64,000 nucleotides of DNA from Haloarcula rara (GCF_029338235.1 NZ_CP119785.1:1860001-1924000); one strand, 5' to 3'. Positions 1 through 8,723 are shown, numbered from the stretch's first letter. Notes: generated by a model from the sequence alone, not told the origin. A program made the numbers and translations.

Positions 1-889
1 CGTCCAGATGGATGGGCGCGTGGGTGTCCCCGCCGATGGCGTGGTCGTCGCCGATGGCGATGTGGACGGTCCCCCCCGCTTTCTCGTCGAGCAGCACCGA
101 GCCGACGAGGTCGGTGACGGCGACGTTGGTCCCGATTCCCAGCTCGGCCAGGTTGTAGGCGTCCTGGCCCACCTCCTCGGCGGCGGTCTCGACCTGCTCG
201 CGGATGTCGGGGTCCGAGATGTCGGTGACTGTGCCGTCCTCGACCTCGAAGGAGAGGAGCTTCCCGTCGAGTTTCCCGTGGGGGCGCATCGTCCCGTCGA
301 CGACGAAGGTCCCGTCGGCCGTTTCGGGCGCGATGAACACCTCGCCGGCGGGGAGATTCGACATCTCGCCGGCGTCGTGGACGATGCCGGTGTCGAGATA
401 CCACTCACGGTCGCCGACGGTGAAGGTGATGTCGGTGCCCTGGGGCGTGGTGACGCGAATCTCGTCGGCGTCGCCGACCTGCGTGAGCACGTCCTCGCAG
501 TGCTGTTCGATGGCCTCGTAGTCGGCGTCAAGGCCCATCAGGAACACGCCCTCGGTGATGCCCGGCAGCGTGGCGACGCGGGCGCCGGCGGCGTTGGCGT
601 CGCTGCGGGCCTCCGTATGTGTGAGGCTCTTGGTCGTCGGCGCCAGCACCACGTCGGCGGTCCGCATCGCGCCGGCCACTGGGCGGGGCGGTTCCTCGCC
701 GTGCTGCTCGCCCGGCGGGTAGCGCACGAAGACCGTGTCGTCGGTAATCTCGCCGGCCACCCGATAGAGGGCCTCGCCGATGGCCTTGCGCTTGTCGTCA
801 GTGATGACCGCACACGACTCGCCGGGACGGAGGTCCATGCACTGCTTGATGGCCGTCTCGGCGGGGACGCGGAGCGAAGAGTTGTCCAT
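1..889 (-). CDS. M29-type aminopeptidase (leucyl aminopeptidase/aminopeptidase T family), 3' end outside window
   Basis: About 296 codons are read leftward from ATG at 889 and run off the window edge, so the C-terminus is missing. The translation has features of the thermophilic-type metallo-aminopeptidase family M29 (COG2309): a GTDITF strand, the stretch NLPAGEVFIAPE in mid-protein, AELGIGTN, and near the edge DEKAGGTVHIAIG followed by a His/Asp-rich metal-site segment (HAPIHLD). The family removes N-terminal residues from cytosolic peptides using two metal ions. A TATA-like TTAATT about 27 bases upstream favours a leaderless start at this ATG. The long opposite-strand frame here is its shadow. 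Confidence 0.85.
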   Translation of the reverse strand, partial: MDNSSLRVPAETAIKQCMDLRPGESCAVITDDKRKAIGEALYRVAGEITDDTVFVRYPPGEQHGEEPPRPVAGAMRTADVVLAPTTKSLTHTEARSDANAAGARVATLPGITEGVFLMGLDADYEAIEQHCEDVLTQVGDADEIRVTTPQGTDITFTVGDREWYLDTGIVHDAGEMSNLPAGEVFIAPETADGTFVVDGTMRPHGKLDGKLLSFEVEDGTVTDISDPDIREQVETAAEEVGQDAYNLAELGIGTNVAVTDLVGSVLLDEKAGGTVHIAIGDDHAIGGDTHAPIHLD

Positions 890-907
890 ACCCGGGCCTG
901 GGTCCCT

Positions 908-920
908 GAGGAATTAACTC
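908..920 (-). promoter_or_regulatory. TATA-like promoter of the aminopeptidase gene
   Basis: On the minus strand the AT-rich element AGTTAATTC is centred about 27 bases before the ATG at 889, in an otherwise GC-rich stretch. The spacing fits a leaderless haloarchaeal transcript. Confidence 0.45.
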
Positions 921-995
921 TTGGTGGGGCCGACGCGCCGTCGTCAGGTCCTGTTCCGTGGTATCGTGTGACGGGTACAACTATCCGAGTAAGAA

Positions 996-1008
996 TCTTT
1001 AATCATTA
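996..1008 (+). promoter_or_regulatory. TATA-like promoter of the type II GAPDH gene
   Basis: The AT-rich run CTTTAATCATTAAT precedes ATG 1048 by about 45 bases, predicting a transcript with a short leader of roughly 20 bases. It lies in the divergent gap between the aminopeptidase and GAPDH genes. Confidence 0.4.
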
Positions 1009-1047
1009 ATCACAAAGAATATATTCCATGGCAGGGAACCCACAGCC

Positions 1048-2118
1048 ATGCTCCATGTGGGCATCAACGGCTTCGGCACGATCGGCAAGCGGGTCGCCGA
1101 CGCGGTGCGTGTCCAGCCGGATATGACGGTCGCTGGCGTCGCCAAACGCTCGCCGAACTTCGAGGCAACCATCGCCGTAGACCGGGGCTATGACCTCTTT
1201 GCCGCCGGCGAGGACGGCGCCGCGCCGTTCGACGCGGCGGGGCTCCGGACCGCGGGCACGGTCCGGGAGATGGTAGCGGCCAGCGACGTGGTCGTCGACA
1301 CCACGCCGGGCGGGGTCGGCGAGACCAACGCCGACCTCTACGCCGACCACGACACGCCGGCCATCTTCCAGGGCGGCGAGTCGGCCGACGTGGCCGAGGT
1401 CAGCTTCAACGCGCGGGCCAACTACGACACCGCCGTGGGCGCCGACACCGCCCGCGTGGTCTCCTGTAACACGACCGGCCTCTCGCGGTTGTTCGCGCCG
1501 CTACAGGAGTCCTACGGCATCGAGAAGGCCCGGGTGACGCTGGTCCGTCGCGGCGGCGACCCCGGCCAGACCGGTCGCGGCCCCATCAACGACACCTTGC
1601 CCGACCCGGTCGAGATTCCCTCCCACCACGGTCCCGACGTCCAGACGGTGTTCCCGGACCTCGCCATCGACACGATGGGGATGAAGGTGCCGACGACCCA
1701 GATGCACACCCACTCGGTCAACGTCACGCTGGAGTCGGCCCCGACCGCCTGCGAGGTCCGGGACCTGCTCGGCGCGGAGTCCAGACTCTTCCTCATTCCC
1801 GAGACGCTGGGCATCGACGGCGCGGGCAAGCTCAAGGAGTACACCCGCGACGCCGGACGCCCGCGCGGGGACGTCTGGGAGAACTGCATCTGGGCCGAGT
1901 CCGTCACCGTCGAGGGCCGCGATTTGTATCTGTTCCAGGCCATCCACCAGGAGGCCGACGTGGTGCCCGAGAACATCGACGCGGTGCGGGCGCTCTCCGA
2001 GCGGACCGCCAGCGCCGAGCAGAGCATCCACCGGACCGACGAGGCACTCGGCGTCGGGCAGGGGCTCGTCCAGCACGAGTCCGAACCAGCTCGCGCCGAG
2101 GGGACCGCGGACGACTAG
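1048..2118 (+). CDS. gap: type II glyceraldehyde-3-phosphate dehydrogenase (phosphorylating, archaeal)
   Basis: The product of 356 residues starts with the Rossmann motif [13 protein letters not shown] (residues 4-16). The catalytic cysteine is Cys140 in VVSCNTTG, the signature of archaeal type II GAPDH. The enzyme interconverts glyceraldehyde 3-phosphate and 1,3-bisphosphoglycerate. Haloarchaea often carry both a type I and a type II enzyme, and the type II form is associated with gluconeogenesis (family knowledge). The C-terminus has a Ser/Glu-rich acidic tail. The gene is monocistronic; the next gene converges on it across an 86-base gap. Confidence 0.93.
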   Translation: MLHVGINGFGTIGKRVADAVRVQPDMTVAGVAKRSPNFEATIAVDRGYDLFAAGEDGAAPFDAAGLRTAGTVREMVAASDVVVDTTPGGVGETNADLYADHDTPAIFQGGESADVAEVSFNARANYDTAVGADTARVVSCNTTGLSRLFAPLQESYGIEKARVTLVRRGGDPGQTGRGPINDTLPDPVEIPSHHGPDVQTVFPDLAIDTMGMKVPTTQMHTHSVNVTLESAPTACEVRDLLGAESRLFLIPETLGIDGAGKLKEYTRDAGRPRGDVWENCIWAESVTVEGRDLYLFQAIHQEADVVPENIDAVRALSERTASAEQSIHRTDEALGVGQGLVQHESEPARAEGTADD

Positions 2119-2167
2119 TTTCCGGGGTCGGTAAACAGCGTCCCCTGCGCTTCCAACCGAATTTCTG

Positions 2168-2182
2168 AGAGCCAGAAAGCCC
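2168..2182 (+). repeat. solo half-site of the inverted-repeat element (AGCCAGAAAGCCC)
   Basis: The gap between two convergent genes contains AGCCAGAAAGCCC, matching the left arm of the inverted-repeat elements at 29.8 kb and 55.7 kb. The right arm is missing here, so this is a degenerate copy or a chance match. Confidence 0.35.
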
Positions 2183-2204
2183 TCGGGAGCGTTCACTGCC
2201 CTTG

Positions 2205-2816
2205 CTAGTCGAACAGCCCGGCGACGTCGTCGTCCTTCTGGCGTTCGCGTTCGACGTGGTTCGAGAGGTGGGCGTAGACGAACCCGCGGTCCGCCGGCTC
2301 CTGCACGAACGCGAACAGCTGGCCGACGAACCGACCTTCGCCCTTTTCGTCCAGTTCTTTCCGAGCGTAGTCGACGGCGTCGGCGACCACCGCCTCGTCG
2401 TAGCCGTCGGCCTCGGCCAGTACCTCGGCAGCGACCGCCGCCGCCTCGAAGTCGAGGTCGCCGTAGCCCACGGCGACGCCCTCGTGGGTCAGTTTCGGCG
2501 GGTTGTCCCAGTCGACGCTCCCGGGGTCGTCGGCTACTCGCGCGAGGAAGGGTCTCACGTCGTCGAGGTTGACGCCGCGGTAGTCGGCGGGTAGCGCCGA
2601 TAGATACTCCCCCGCGCTCTCGGCGAGCCCCCGGGCGCCCGACCAGTTCTCGTCGGTGCCGTGGTGAACGACGGCGGTGAACTGGATGAGCCCGTGCAGG
2701 AATCGCTCTTCGTCGCCCGCATCGAGGTCGATCCAGTGGTCCTCCCAAGCGTCGTGGGCGGCGTGGTATCGGCCGGCGTTGTAGACGGTGATGCCGGCCC
2801 GAAGGTGGGCGTGCAT
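2205..2816 (-). CDS. DUF309 domain protein
   Basis: The 203-residue protein begins MHAHLRAGITVYNAGRY and contains HDAWEDHW, the hallmark of the DUF309 family (PF03745), whose conserved His/Glu residues lie on a helical bundle. No biochemical role is established. I chose the ATG at 2816 rather than the longer frame to 2927 because the extra 37 residues are not acidic and do not resemble the family. It converges on the GAPDH gene. Confidence 0.8.
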   Translation of the reverse strand: MHAHLRAGITVYNAGRYHAAHDAWEDHWIDLDAGDEERFLHGLIQFTAVVHHGTDENWSGARGLAESAGEYLSALPADYRGVNLDDVRPFLARVADDPGSVDWDNPPKLTHEGVAVGYGDLDFEAAAVAAEVLAEADGYDEAVVADAVDYARKELDEKGEGRFVGQLFAFVQEPADRGFVYAHLSNHVERERQKDDDVAGLFD

Positions 2817-2940
2817 AGATACTAGTGGCGAGTCGACGCGGAAAACCCTGTCTTCGATGCGTGCCGGGACTGGGCCCCATCGACAAGCGATGCTGGGTAT
2901 AGACATTCTCTCACGTGGCTCGAGCACCGCCCTTCGCTGT

Positions 2941-3162
2941 TTAGGTCAGCACCAAAAACGCGGCGACAATAGCGGTACAGTACAGAAACACTAGCTGCAG
3001 CACCGACCCGGCCCACTGCCTGACGGCCGACGTCTATGGGTCGTTGAGAACAAACGCCTGGTCGGTTTTGGGGTCGTAGTACGCAGTGCCGTCGGCCTGG
3101 TTTGCGATCCACTCTGCCCCCCTGCTTTGCCCCCTCCTTGGGGCTTTGGTGACTGATACCAT
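2941..3162 (-). pseudogene. small protein with C-terminal membrane helix, interrupted by an in-frame TAG
   Basis: From ATG 3162 a 42-codon frame ends at TAG (3034-3036). It contains AEWIANQADGTAYYDP and ends VLNDP. The same frame continues for 30 more codons beyond the TAG and encodes one hydrophobic helix (VLQLVFLYCTAIVAAFLVLT) before TAA at 2941. The natural reading is a soluble N-terminal segment plus one transmembrane helix, split by a single nonsense codon. The 42-residue product may also be the real protein. It lies 19 bases after the upstream small membrane gene, so the two may share a transcript. No family recognised. Confidence 0.4.
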
Positions 3163-3181
3163 CGGGAAACGGATTCACGCT

Positions 3182-3562
3182 TCAGTTGGTGGAGCCGTTT
3201 CGCTGGTAGGTAAATTCGACCGCCGGGCAACAGCCCCATTCCGGATCGCTACTATCCCGTATGTCGCAGACGTGACTCTCCTTGACCTGACACGGGACCG
3301 GGACTGCTCGATTAGCACTCGAACGAAGCCATTGCTCCCGTTTCGAGCAGTCGCGTCGGTACAGAACGTAGACGAGGAACCCGGCGCCCACAGCGATGGC
3401 GTCGAACCCCAGCAGAAATGGTATCCCTCGCGACGTATCCTGGTACAGGGCCACTGCGAGCAGGAGCAATGACATGACAATGTATAGCTACTCGAAGGAC
3501 TTGTCGTTCGAGCTGTTGTCTCGCATCGCGTCGAGACGGCGCTCCCGCTCCCGCTCATCCAT
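3182..3562 (-). pseudogene. small two-helix membrane protein with an in-frame TAG after codon 24
   Basis: From ATG 3562 the frame encodes a charged N-terminus (MDERERERRLDAM...) and meets TAG at 3488-3490. It then continues in frame with LYIVMSLLLLAVAL, a second hydrophobic stretch (FLLGFDAIAVGAGFLVYVLY) and a soluble Cys-containing tail, ending at TGA 3182. A second ATG at 3475 could start a 97-residue membrane protein, which is the conservative call. Changing the TAG to a Tyr codon would restore a continuous charged-then-membrane protein. Adjacent to a second small gene with the same peculiarity. Confidence 0.45.
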
Positions 3563-3669
3563 TTATTTACCATCCTGAAAATTCCTGGCAATAACTGTTT
3601 CGGCGCACTGAGCGGCTGTACTCGCGGTGTTCGCCGTTCGGCGCTGGTAACCGATCCCAGGGTCCGCCT

Positions 3670-5208
3670 CTACTCCATGTAGCCGAGCTGCTGCAACCTA
3701 TCGGCCACTTCCTCACTGGTACCCTCACCACGGGCGCCGATGTCGATGGGGTCGCGCTCGCCGACGGAGCGCTCCTCGCTATGGATGGGCAACACCTCGC
3801 CGACCATATCGGTCGGGATGTCGACGCCGTGGGCGGCCAGGATGGTCGGCGCCATATCCGTAATCGAAATCTGGTCGAGTTCGCCCTCGCTCGCGAAGTC
3901 GGGTCCGCTGGCCAGGAAGATGCCGTTGCGGGTGTTCTCGGCGGCCCAGCGGTCCGGCGCGGTCGTCACCTCGCCGCCGCCGATGCCGTCGTTGACGTGG
4001 ACCCCGTCGCGCATATCCACGACGACCTCGGGGCCCTCGTCGACGTACTCGCCGCTGTAGACCTCTTCGCCGCGATAGACGCCGTCGAAGACTTTCCCCT
4101 GGCTGTCCTCGACGGCCCGCAGGTCTTCGATGAGCTGGTCACGCACCGATTCGGGCGTGCCGGGAATCAGGTAGATGGGCCCCTGGCCGCTGGCGACGGC
4201 CTGGGTCTTCGTGAGGTCGATGGCTTCGAGCTTGCGGGCGCGCTTGGCCCCGGCGCTCTGGGGGACCAGCTGCTGGATGGACTCGGGGACAGTCTTGGCA
4301 AGCAGGTCGACGACGCCAGCCTTCTTGGCTACCCCGAGGACGTTCTCGCGGGTCAGCCCGAGCGGCCGGAAGAAGTCCTCGACGGTCCGCTCGTGGGCCT
4401 GGTAGCCGTTCTGCTCGAGCCACTCGTTGATGTAAAACTCCGTCGTGGTGGCGCCACAGCCGTGGTCTGACATCAGAACGAGATTGAGGTCGTCCATCGC
4501 GGCCAGTTCACCCAGCCACTCGTCTATCATCTCCCAGGCGCGCTTGGTCGGCTCGTCGTTCCAGAAGAAGTGCTGGAGGACGTTCAGGTAGAACAGCGTC
4601 ACGTGGACAAAGTCCAGCTCCTCCTCTTCGAGCAGGTGCAGGGACACCTCGAAGCGGCTGTCCATCACGTCGAGGATGGCGTCGACCTCGGCGCCCCGTT
4701 CCTCGTTCGAGGACAGTAGCGGGTCGGGATGGACCCGGTAGTCGAACAGCTCTTCCAGTTCGTCTTCCAGGCCCTCGGGCGCGGCGTAGCCGCTGTCGAT
4801 GCTTCGGTATTCGCCCTGGACGGCGTCGGGGCCGCCGGCGACGACGGGCCCGCCAATGTCCCGGGGCGGGTACATCGTCGGCATGTTCACCACGCCGGGG
4901 GTCTGGCCGTCGTCGGCCAGGTAGTCCCACAGTTCGGCCGTCTTGAAGTCGCCGCCCTTGGCCACGTCGATGCGCTCGTTCTCGAGGTCGATGTGCTCGA
5001 ACCAGAACACGCCCAGGCCGCCCGGGTCCTTCCCGGCGGAGTAACACTTCCAGTTCGGGAAGGTCACGGGCGGGAGACAGCTCTCGGTCTCCGCCCAGGT
5101 GTGGTCTTCCCGGAGCGCGGCCAGGTTCGGCAGGTCGCCAGCCTCAAGCCACGGGTCGAGCAGCCGCCAGCTCGCGCCGTCGAGCCCGACGACGAACGTC
5201 CGCGTCAT
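3670..5208 (-). CDS. type I phosphodiesterase/nucleotide pyrophosphatase-like (alkaline phosphatase superfamily)
   Basis: The 512-residue protein opens MTRTFVVGLDGASW. Asp10 is the first metal ligand and Thr49 (PPVTFPNW) sits at the nucleophile position. A later MSDHGCGA motif (about residue 249) supplies further Asp/His ligands. This matches the PF01663 phosphodiesterase family, which hydrolyses or transfers phosphoester groups at two metal ions. The C-terminus ends RLQQLGYME, a tail also seen on the sulfatase-like protein at 57.3 kb. It is divergent from a glycosyltransferase operon, so a role in lipid-linked or surface glycan metabolism is an inference from context. The start is the first ATG giving the conserved strand. 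Confidence 0.8.
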   Translation of the reverse strand: MTRTFVVGLDGASWRLLDPWLEAGDLPNLAALREDHTWAETESCLPPVTFPNWKCYSAGKDPGGLGVFWFEHIDLENERIDVAKGGDFKTAELWDYLADDGQTPGVVNMPTMYPPRDIGGPVVAGGPDAVQGEYRSIDSGYAAPEGLEDELEELFDYRVHPDPLLSSNEERGAEVDAILDVMDSRFEVSLHLLEEEELDFVHVTLFYLNVLQHFFWNDEPTKRAWEMIDEWLGELAAMDDLNLVLMSDHGCGATTTEFYINEWLEQNGYQAHERTVEDFFRPLGLTRENVLGVAKKAGVVDLLAKTVPESIQQLVPQSAGAKRARKLEAIDLTKTQAVASGQGPIYLIPGTPESVRDQLIEDLRAVEDSQGKVFDGVYRGEEVYSGEYVDEGPEVVVDMRDGVHVNDGIGGGEVTTAPDRWAAENTRNGIFLASGPDFASEGELDQISITDMAPTILAAHGVDIPTDMVGEVLPIHSEERSVGERDPIDIGARGEGTSEEVADRLQQLGYME

Positions 5209-5271
5209 ACCCCAACTCCCCGCGAGCGCCCCAATAGGTCTTTCCGTCTCGTCGCGGCGGTATGACAAAAC

Positions 5272-5281
5272 GCATATATAC
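5272..5281 (+). promoter_or_regulatory. TATA box of the glycosyltransferase operon
   Basis: CATATATA is centred about 28 bases upstream of the GTG at 5305. This predicts transcription beginning at or just before that codon. It is the main reason for preferring GTG 5305 over the TTG at 5284. Confidence 0.55.
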
Positions 5282-5304
5282 GGTTGCTGAATATCGGGCA
5301 AATA

Positions 5305-5982
5305 GTGCGTACCGTCGCCGTCATTCCCGCGTACAACGAATCCGAGACCATCGGACCGGTCATCGAGGAGACCGGAGAGTATGTCGACCGGGTCGTCGTC
5401 GTCGACGACGGCTCCAGCGACGACACCGCTGCCATCGCCCGCGAACACGGCGCCGTGGTCGTCGAACACGTCTTCAACACGGGCGTCGGCGGCGCGGTCC
5501 GGACCGGCTACCAGTACGCGATCAAACACAACTACGACTGGGTCGTCCAGGTCGACGCGGACGGCCAGCACGACCCGGCGAAGATTCCCGAACTCCTGGA
5601 GGTCGCGACCGACGGCCACGACATGGTCATCGCCAGCCGCTATCTGAACGAGAGCTACCAGGACTACTCGGCGACGCGCAACGTCGGCATCCAGTTTTTC
5701 ACTCGGCTGGTCAACGCGCTGGGCGACATCGAGATTACGGACGTGACCAGCGGCTTTCGCGTCTACCGGGTGTCGATGCTCGAATCGATACTCCACCGCG
5801 GGGACAAACACTGGGCCATCGAACAGACACTGGAGGCCGCCAAGGGCGGCTACCGCATCACCGAGGTGTCGACGAAGATGCCCACCCGCGAGGAGGGCGA
5901 GTCCCAGTTCACCCTCGACACCTTCGCGCTGTATCCGATTCGGATGACCGACACTATCCTCCGCGTCCTTCTCTTTCGCTAA
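5305..5982 (+). CDS. family 2 glycosyltransferase (dolichyl-phosphate hexose synthase-like)
   Basis: The 225-residue protein starts MRTVAVIPAYNESETIG. It has the GT-A nucleotide-binding VVVDDGSSDD (residues 30-40) and the DAD metal site in QVDADGQHD (82-90), typical of GT2 enzymes that load a sugar onto polyprenyl phosphate. There is no C-terminal membrane pair, so it is a cytosolic or peripheral enzyme. It is the first gene of a tight operon with a DUF2304 membrane protein (2-base gap), a polysaccharide deacetylase and a flippase-like protein. GTG start is chosen on TATA spacing; the exact sugar is unknown. Confidence 0.85.
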   Translation: MRTVAVIPAYNESETIGPVIEETGEYVDRVVVVDDGSSDDTAAIAREHGAVVVEHVFNTGVGGAVRTGYQYAIKHNYDWVVQVDADGQHDPAKIPELLEVATDGHDMVIASRYLNESYQDYSATRNVGIQFFTRLVNALGDIEITDVTSGFRVYRVSMLESILHRGDKHWAIEQTLEAAKGGYRITEVSTKMPTREEGESQFTLDTFALYPIRMTDTILRVLLFR

Positions 5983-5984
5983 CT

Positions 5985-6341
5985 ATGGTCGAGTACACCC
6001 TCGTCAACCTCATCGCGCTGGTCGTCGGTATCGCCTTCCTCGTCAACGGCTACATGATGGTCAAACAGGGACGGGAGGCCATCGCGCTCTTCGTCGTCTC
6101 GCTGGCCATCGGCGGCGGGCTCATCGTCGTCGCGGTGTTCCCCGACATCTTCCGGGTCGTCGCGACGGTCCTGGGGCTCGAACTGAAGGCGCGGGCCATC
6201 CTAGTCATCTCCAATTTGACGCTCTTTGTCGTCGCAACCTACCTGTTCAACCGCATCGGGAAGCTCTACGACCGCCTCTCGCGGCTCAACGAGGAGGTCA
6301 GCCTGCTGCGCAGCGAGGTCGAGGAACTCCGAAATGAGTGA
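5985..6341 (+). CDS. DUF2304 family membrane protein
   Basis: The 118-residue protein has three hydrophobic helices (about residues 5-20, 30-50 and 65-88), then a charged coiled-coil tail rich in Leu, Glu and Arg. This is the DUF2304 (PF10066) layout. The family is typically found beside GT2 glycosyltransferases and probably anchors or assists them at the membrane (inference from neighbourhood). It begins 2 bases after the glycosyltransferase stop and overlaps the next gene by 8 bases, so translation is probably coupled. Confidence 0.82.
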   Translation: MVEYTLVNLIALVVGIAFLVNGYMMVKQGREAIALFVVSLAIGGGLIVVAVFPDIFRVVATVLGLELKARAILVISNLTLFVVATYLFNRIGKLYDRLSRLNEEVSLLRSEVEELRNE

Positions 6342-7212
6342 CGCCGCCGGCCGCGCAGTACTTTCCATCGACGTCGAACTGTTCGACCAGACGCCAGCCT
6401 ACCGGTCGGCCGAGGGGACGACGGACCAGCAGGGTATCGGCCTGCACGGACTGGAGTGGTTCTGGGAGACGCTGGTAGAGCGCGACGCATCGACGACGTG
6501 TTTCGTCGTCTCCTCACTGGTAGAGCGCTACCCAGACCACGTCGAGGCGCTGGCCGACGCGGGCTTCGAAATCGCCTCCCACACCCACTCCCACCAACTG
6601 CTCTCCGACCTCGACGCCGACGAGCGCCGCGAGGAACTGGCTTCGTCCCGGGAGCGGCTCGAATCGCTCACCGGGCAGTCCGTCACCGGCTTTCGTGCCC
6701 CCGTCTTCGACATCACCGACGACCACTTCGACCTGCTCGCCGAGACGGGCTACGGCTACGACTCCAGTGTCGTCGCCAGCCGTGCCATCCCGGGTTGGTA
6801 CGGCGGCGAGTACGACCTCGAAACCCCCGCACCGGCGACGGCCGTTGACCCCGACGCGCCCGCCGGTCTCGCCGAACTGCCCGCCAGCGTGATGCCCGGA
6901 CTGCGCCTCCCACTGACCGGGACGTGGCTGCGCTTTTTCGGCCCGCGTTACACCGCGCTGGGGATGCGCCTGCTCGCCCGGCGGGGAATTACGCCGGTAC
7001 TGTACGTCCACCCCTGGGAACTGGTCGGGCTGCCGAAGGTCGAGGGGGTCCCCGCGCGGGTGTACTACCACACTGGCGAGTGGATGCGCGAGGCGCTGCG
7101 CTACATCCTCGACCAGCCCTTTGATTTCGTCACTGCCCGGTCCGTGCTCGAGGGCGCCCTCCCGGACGGGACTGACCAGAACCGACCCGCGGACGGGCAA
7201 CGGAAGGGGTAA
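6334..7212 (+). CDS. polysaccharide deacetylase family protein (NodB domain)
   Basis: The 292-residue protein begins with the first NodB motif, LSIDVELFD (metal Asp13), followed by SHTHSHQLL (metal His pair, about residues 84-88), a GFRAPVFD segment and a late YVHPWEL catalytic-His motif. The family removes N- or O-acyl groups from glycans. The ATG overlaps the DUF2304 stop region by 8 bases. The next gene starts 1 base after its stop. It probably modifies the glycan built by this operon. Confidence 0.86.
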   Translation: MSDAAGRAVLSIDVELFDQTPAYRSAEGTTDQQGIGLHGLEWFWETLVERDASTTCFVVSSLVERYPDHVEALADAGFEIASHTHSHQLLSDLDADERREELASSRERLESLTGQSVTGFRAPVFDITDDHFDLLAETGYGYDSSVVASRAIPGWYGGEYDLETPAPATAVDPDAPAGLAELPASVMPGLRLPLTGTWLRFFGPRYTALGMRLLARRGITPVLYVHPWELVGLPKVEGVPARVYYHTGEWMREALRYILDQPFDFVTARSVLEGALPDGTDQNRPADGQRKG

Positions 7213-7213
7213 C

Positions 7214-8224
7214 GTGACGGCGAGCCGGCGCGATATAGCGATTTCGATACTGCAGTACGGCGTCGGCATCGCCGCGCTCGCGTACCTCCTCTCGCAGGTC
7301 GATATCGCCGCCGTCAGCACGCGACTCCGGGCCACCGAGCCAGACGTGCTCGTCGCCATCGTCCTCGTCACCCTCGGCGGCGTCGTCGCCCGCTTTGACA
7401 CGTGGCGGGCGGTCCTTGCACCCTTCACACACGTGGCGCTGCTGACCGCCGGCCGCGTCGACCTGGCGGTGAACTTCGTCAACCAACTGCTCCCGTCGCG
7501 GCTCTCCGGTCGCCTCGCCGCGCCCTTCATCCTGAAAGCTGAGACCGGTATCGACTACGGCGACGCGACCGCCGCCGCGGGCGCTCACACAGGTATCTAC
7601 GCCGTCTTCTACGGTCTCGTCTCGGCCGTCGGCCTCCTCGCCATCGTAGGCCGCGTCTCCACCGGTCTGTTGCTCCTGCTCGTCCTGTCGACGGCGCTGT
7701 ACCTCGTCGCCGGCGTCGTCGTCCTGCTGGCTGGAATGAACCTCACCGTGCTGGACCGGCTGGTCGGCGTCCTGGCGTCGCTGGCCGAGCGAGTTCCCCG
7801 ATTCGGGAGCGCGCTCGCCGACCGGGTCCGGGCTATCCCCGACATCACCGAGGCCTCTGCGGACGCCTTCGGCCGCATCTCGACGGACCCGCGCATCTGG
7901 CTGCGCTACGGTGCCGGGTGGGCCCTCGCGCTCGTCGTCGCCCCCGGTATCCGGGTCTGGCTACTCTTTCTCTCCTTCGGCGCGGCGGTCGACCCACTCT
8001 TGCTCCCGCTCTACCTGGTGACGGCCTACAGCATCACGCTGCTCCCGCTCACGCCCGGTGGCATCGGGGTCACGGAGGCGACCGCCACCGCCGTCTTCGT
8101 CGGGCTGGGCGTCCCCGAGGCGGTCGTCATTCCCGTCATCTTCCTCGACCGGTTCCTCGGCGTCTACGTCCCCGCTGTCGTCGGCTGGTACCCAACGCTC
8201 GATATGGATCTATCGGTGTTGTAG
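7214..8224 (+). CDS. flippase-like/lysylphosphatidylglycerol synthase TM-family protein (UPF0104, AglD-type)
   Basis: The 336-residue protein has about eight transmembrane helices. It carries the family signatures VNQLLPSRLSGRLAAP in the first half and LPLTPGGIGVTEATATA in the second, as in the lysylphosphatidylglycerol synthetase TM family (PF03706). In archaea this domain is found fused to or beside glycosyltransferases in N-glycosylation (AglD). GTG 7214 is one base after the deacetylase TAA and is the only start that keeps operon spacing. Transport of a lipid-linked sugar is an inference. Confidence 0.82.
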   Translation: MTASRRDIAISILQYGVGIAALAYLLSQVDIAAVSTRLRATEPDVLVAIVLVTLGGVVARFDTWRAVLAPFTHVALLTAGRVDLAVNFVNQLLPSRLSGRLAAPFILKAETGIDYGDATAAAGAHTGIYAVFYGLVSAVGLLAIVGRVSTGLLLLLVLSTALYLVAGVVVLLAGMNLTVLDRLVGVLASLAERVPRFGSALADRVRAIPDITEASADAFGRISTDPRIWLRYGAGWALALVVAPGIRVWLLFLSFGAAVDPLLLPLYLVTAYSITLLPLTPGGIGVTEATATAVFVGLGVPEAVVIPVIFLDRFLGVYVPAVVGWYPTLDMDLSVL

Positions 8225-8348
8225 TGGTTCTGTTCGTCTCGCTCCTCGTGGGTTCGACTCACCGTTCCGTGGATGACTCGCCCCTTCCAAGACGACGCAG
8301 GTAGCACGGCCGGCTATTGACAACTCAGTAGTAGTATTGGGAAAAAAG

Positions 8349-8358
8349 AACAATTTTA
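8349..8358 (+). promoter_or_regulatory. TATA box before the HalOD1 gene
   Basis: CAATTTTAC is centred about 28 bases before ATG 8382. It supports a leaderless transcript starting at that ATG rather than at the in-frame GTG-like codon 45 bases upstream. Confidence 0.5.
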
Positions 8359-8381
8359 CGCCACACATCCATAGTCCGCCT

Positions 8382-8723
8382 ATGGACGAACCCCAGTTCA
8401 CACTCTATCGTAGCTGTACCCCAGTTACGGATGTGATATACGAAGCAGACACAGCCAGGACACCCACCGATGCCATCGTCCACGCACTGGCAACGGCGAC
8501 CGATACCGAGCCCACCGAGTTGACCCCATTATACGACTCTATCGATACAGAGGCGCTCAACCAGATGTTCGGTGAGCACGGCGGAGCCAGAGATGCTAAA
8601 GCGGTTCTGGGTTTCCAGGTCGAGAACTGGAACGTATTCGTTCGCGGTGACGGACGCATCCGCGTCTGTGACGCTACCCGCCAGACCGACCCGGAACCTG
8701 TGTTCCAGGGGAAGCCGGCTTGA
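8382..8723 (+). CDS. HalOD1 (halobacterial output domain 1) protein
   Basis: The 113-residue protein is a stand-alone HalOD1 domain: AIVHALATATDTEPTELTPL, then LYDSIDTEALNQMF, a glycine-rich turn, and a final GFQVENWNVFVRGDG strand pair. The domain (PF18545) occurs in haloarchaea alone or attached to response regulators. It is thought to act as a signalling output or protein-binding module; targets are unknown. Start chosen by the TATA spacing. No operon partner: 71 bases separate it from the next gene. Confidence 0.78.
   Translation: MDEPQFTLYRSCTPVTDVIYEADTARTPTDAIVHALATATDTEPTELTPLYDSIDTEALNQMFGEHGGARDAKAVLGFQVENWNVFVRGDGRIRVCDATRQTDPEPVFQGKPA

Noticed and set aside
8..1009. Long plus-strand frame of 333 codons at the window start
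   Set aside because: It is the antisense shadow of the aminopeptidase gene, whose minus-strand frame has clear family motifs and a TATA box.
5284..5304. TTG start for the GT2 glycosyltransferase
   Set aside because: The TATA box at 5272-5280 would lie almost on it. GTG 5305 has the right spacing and begins at the conserved strand.
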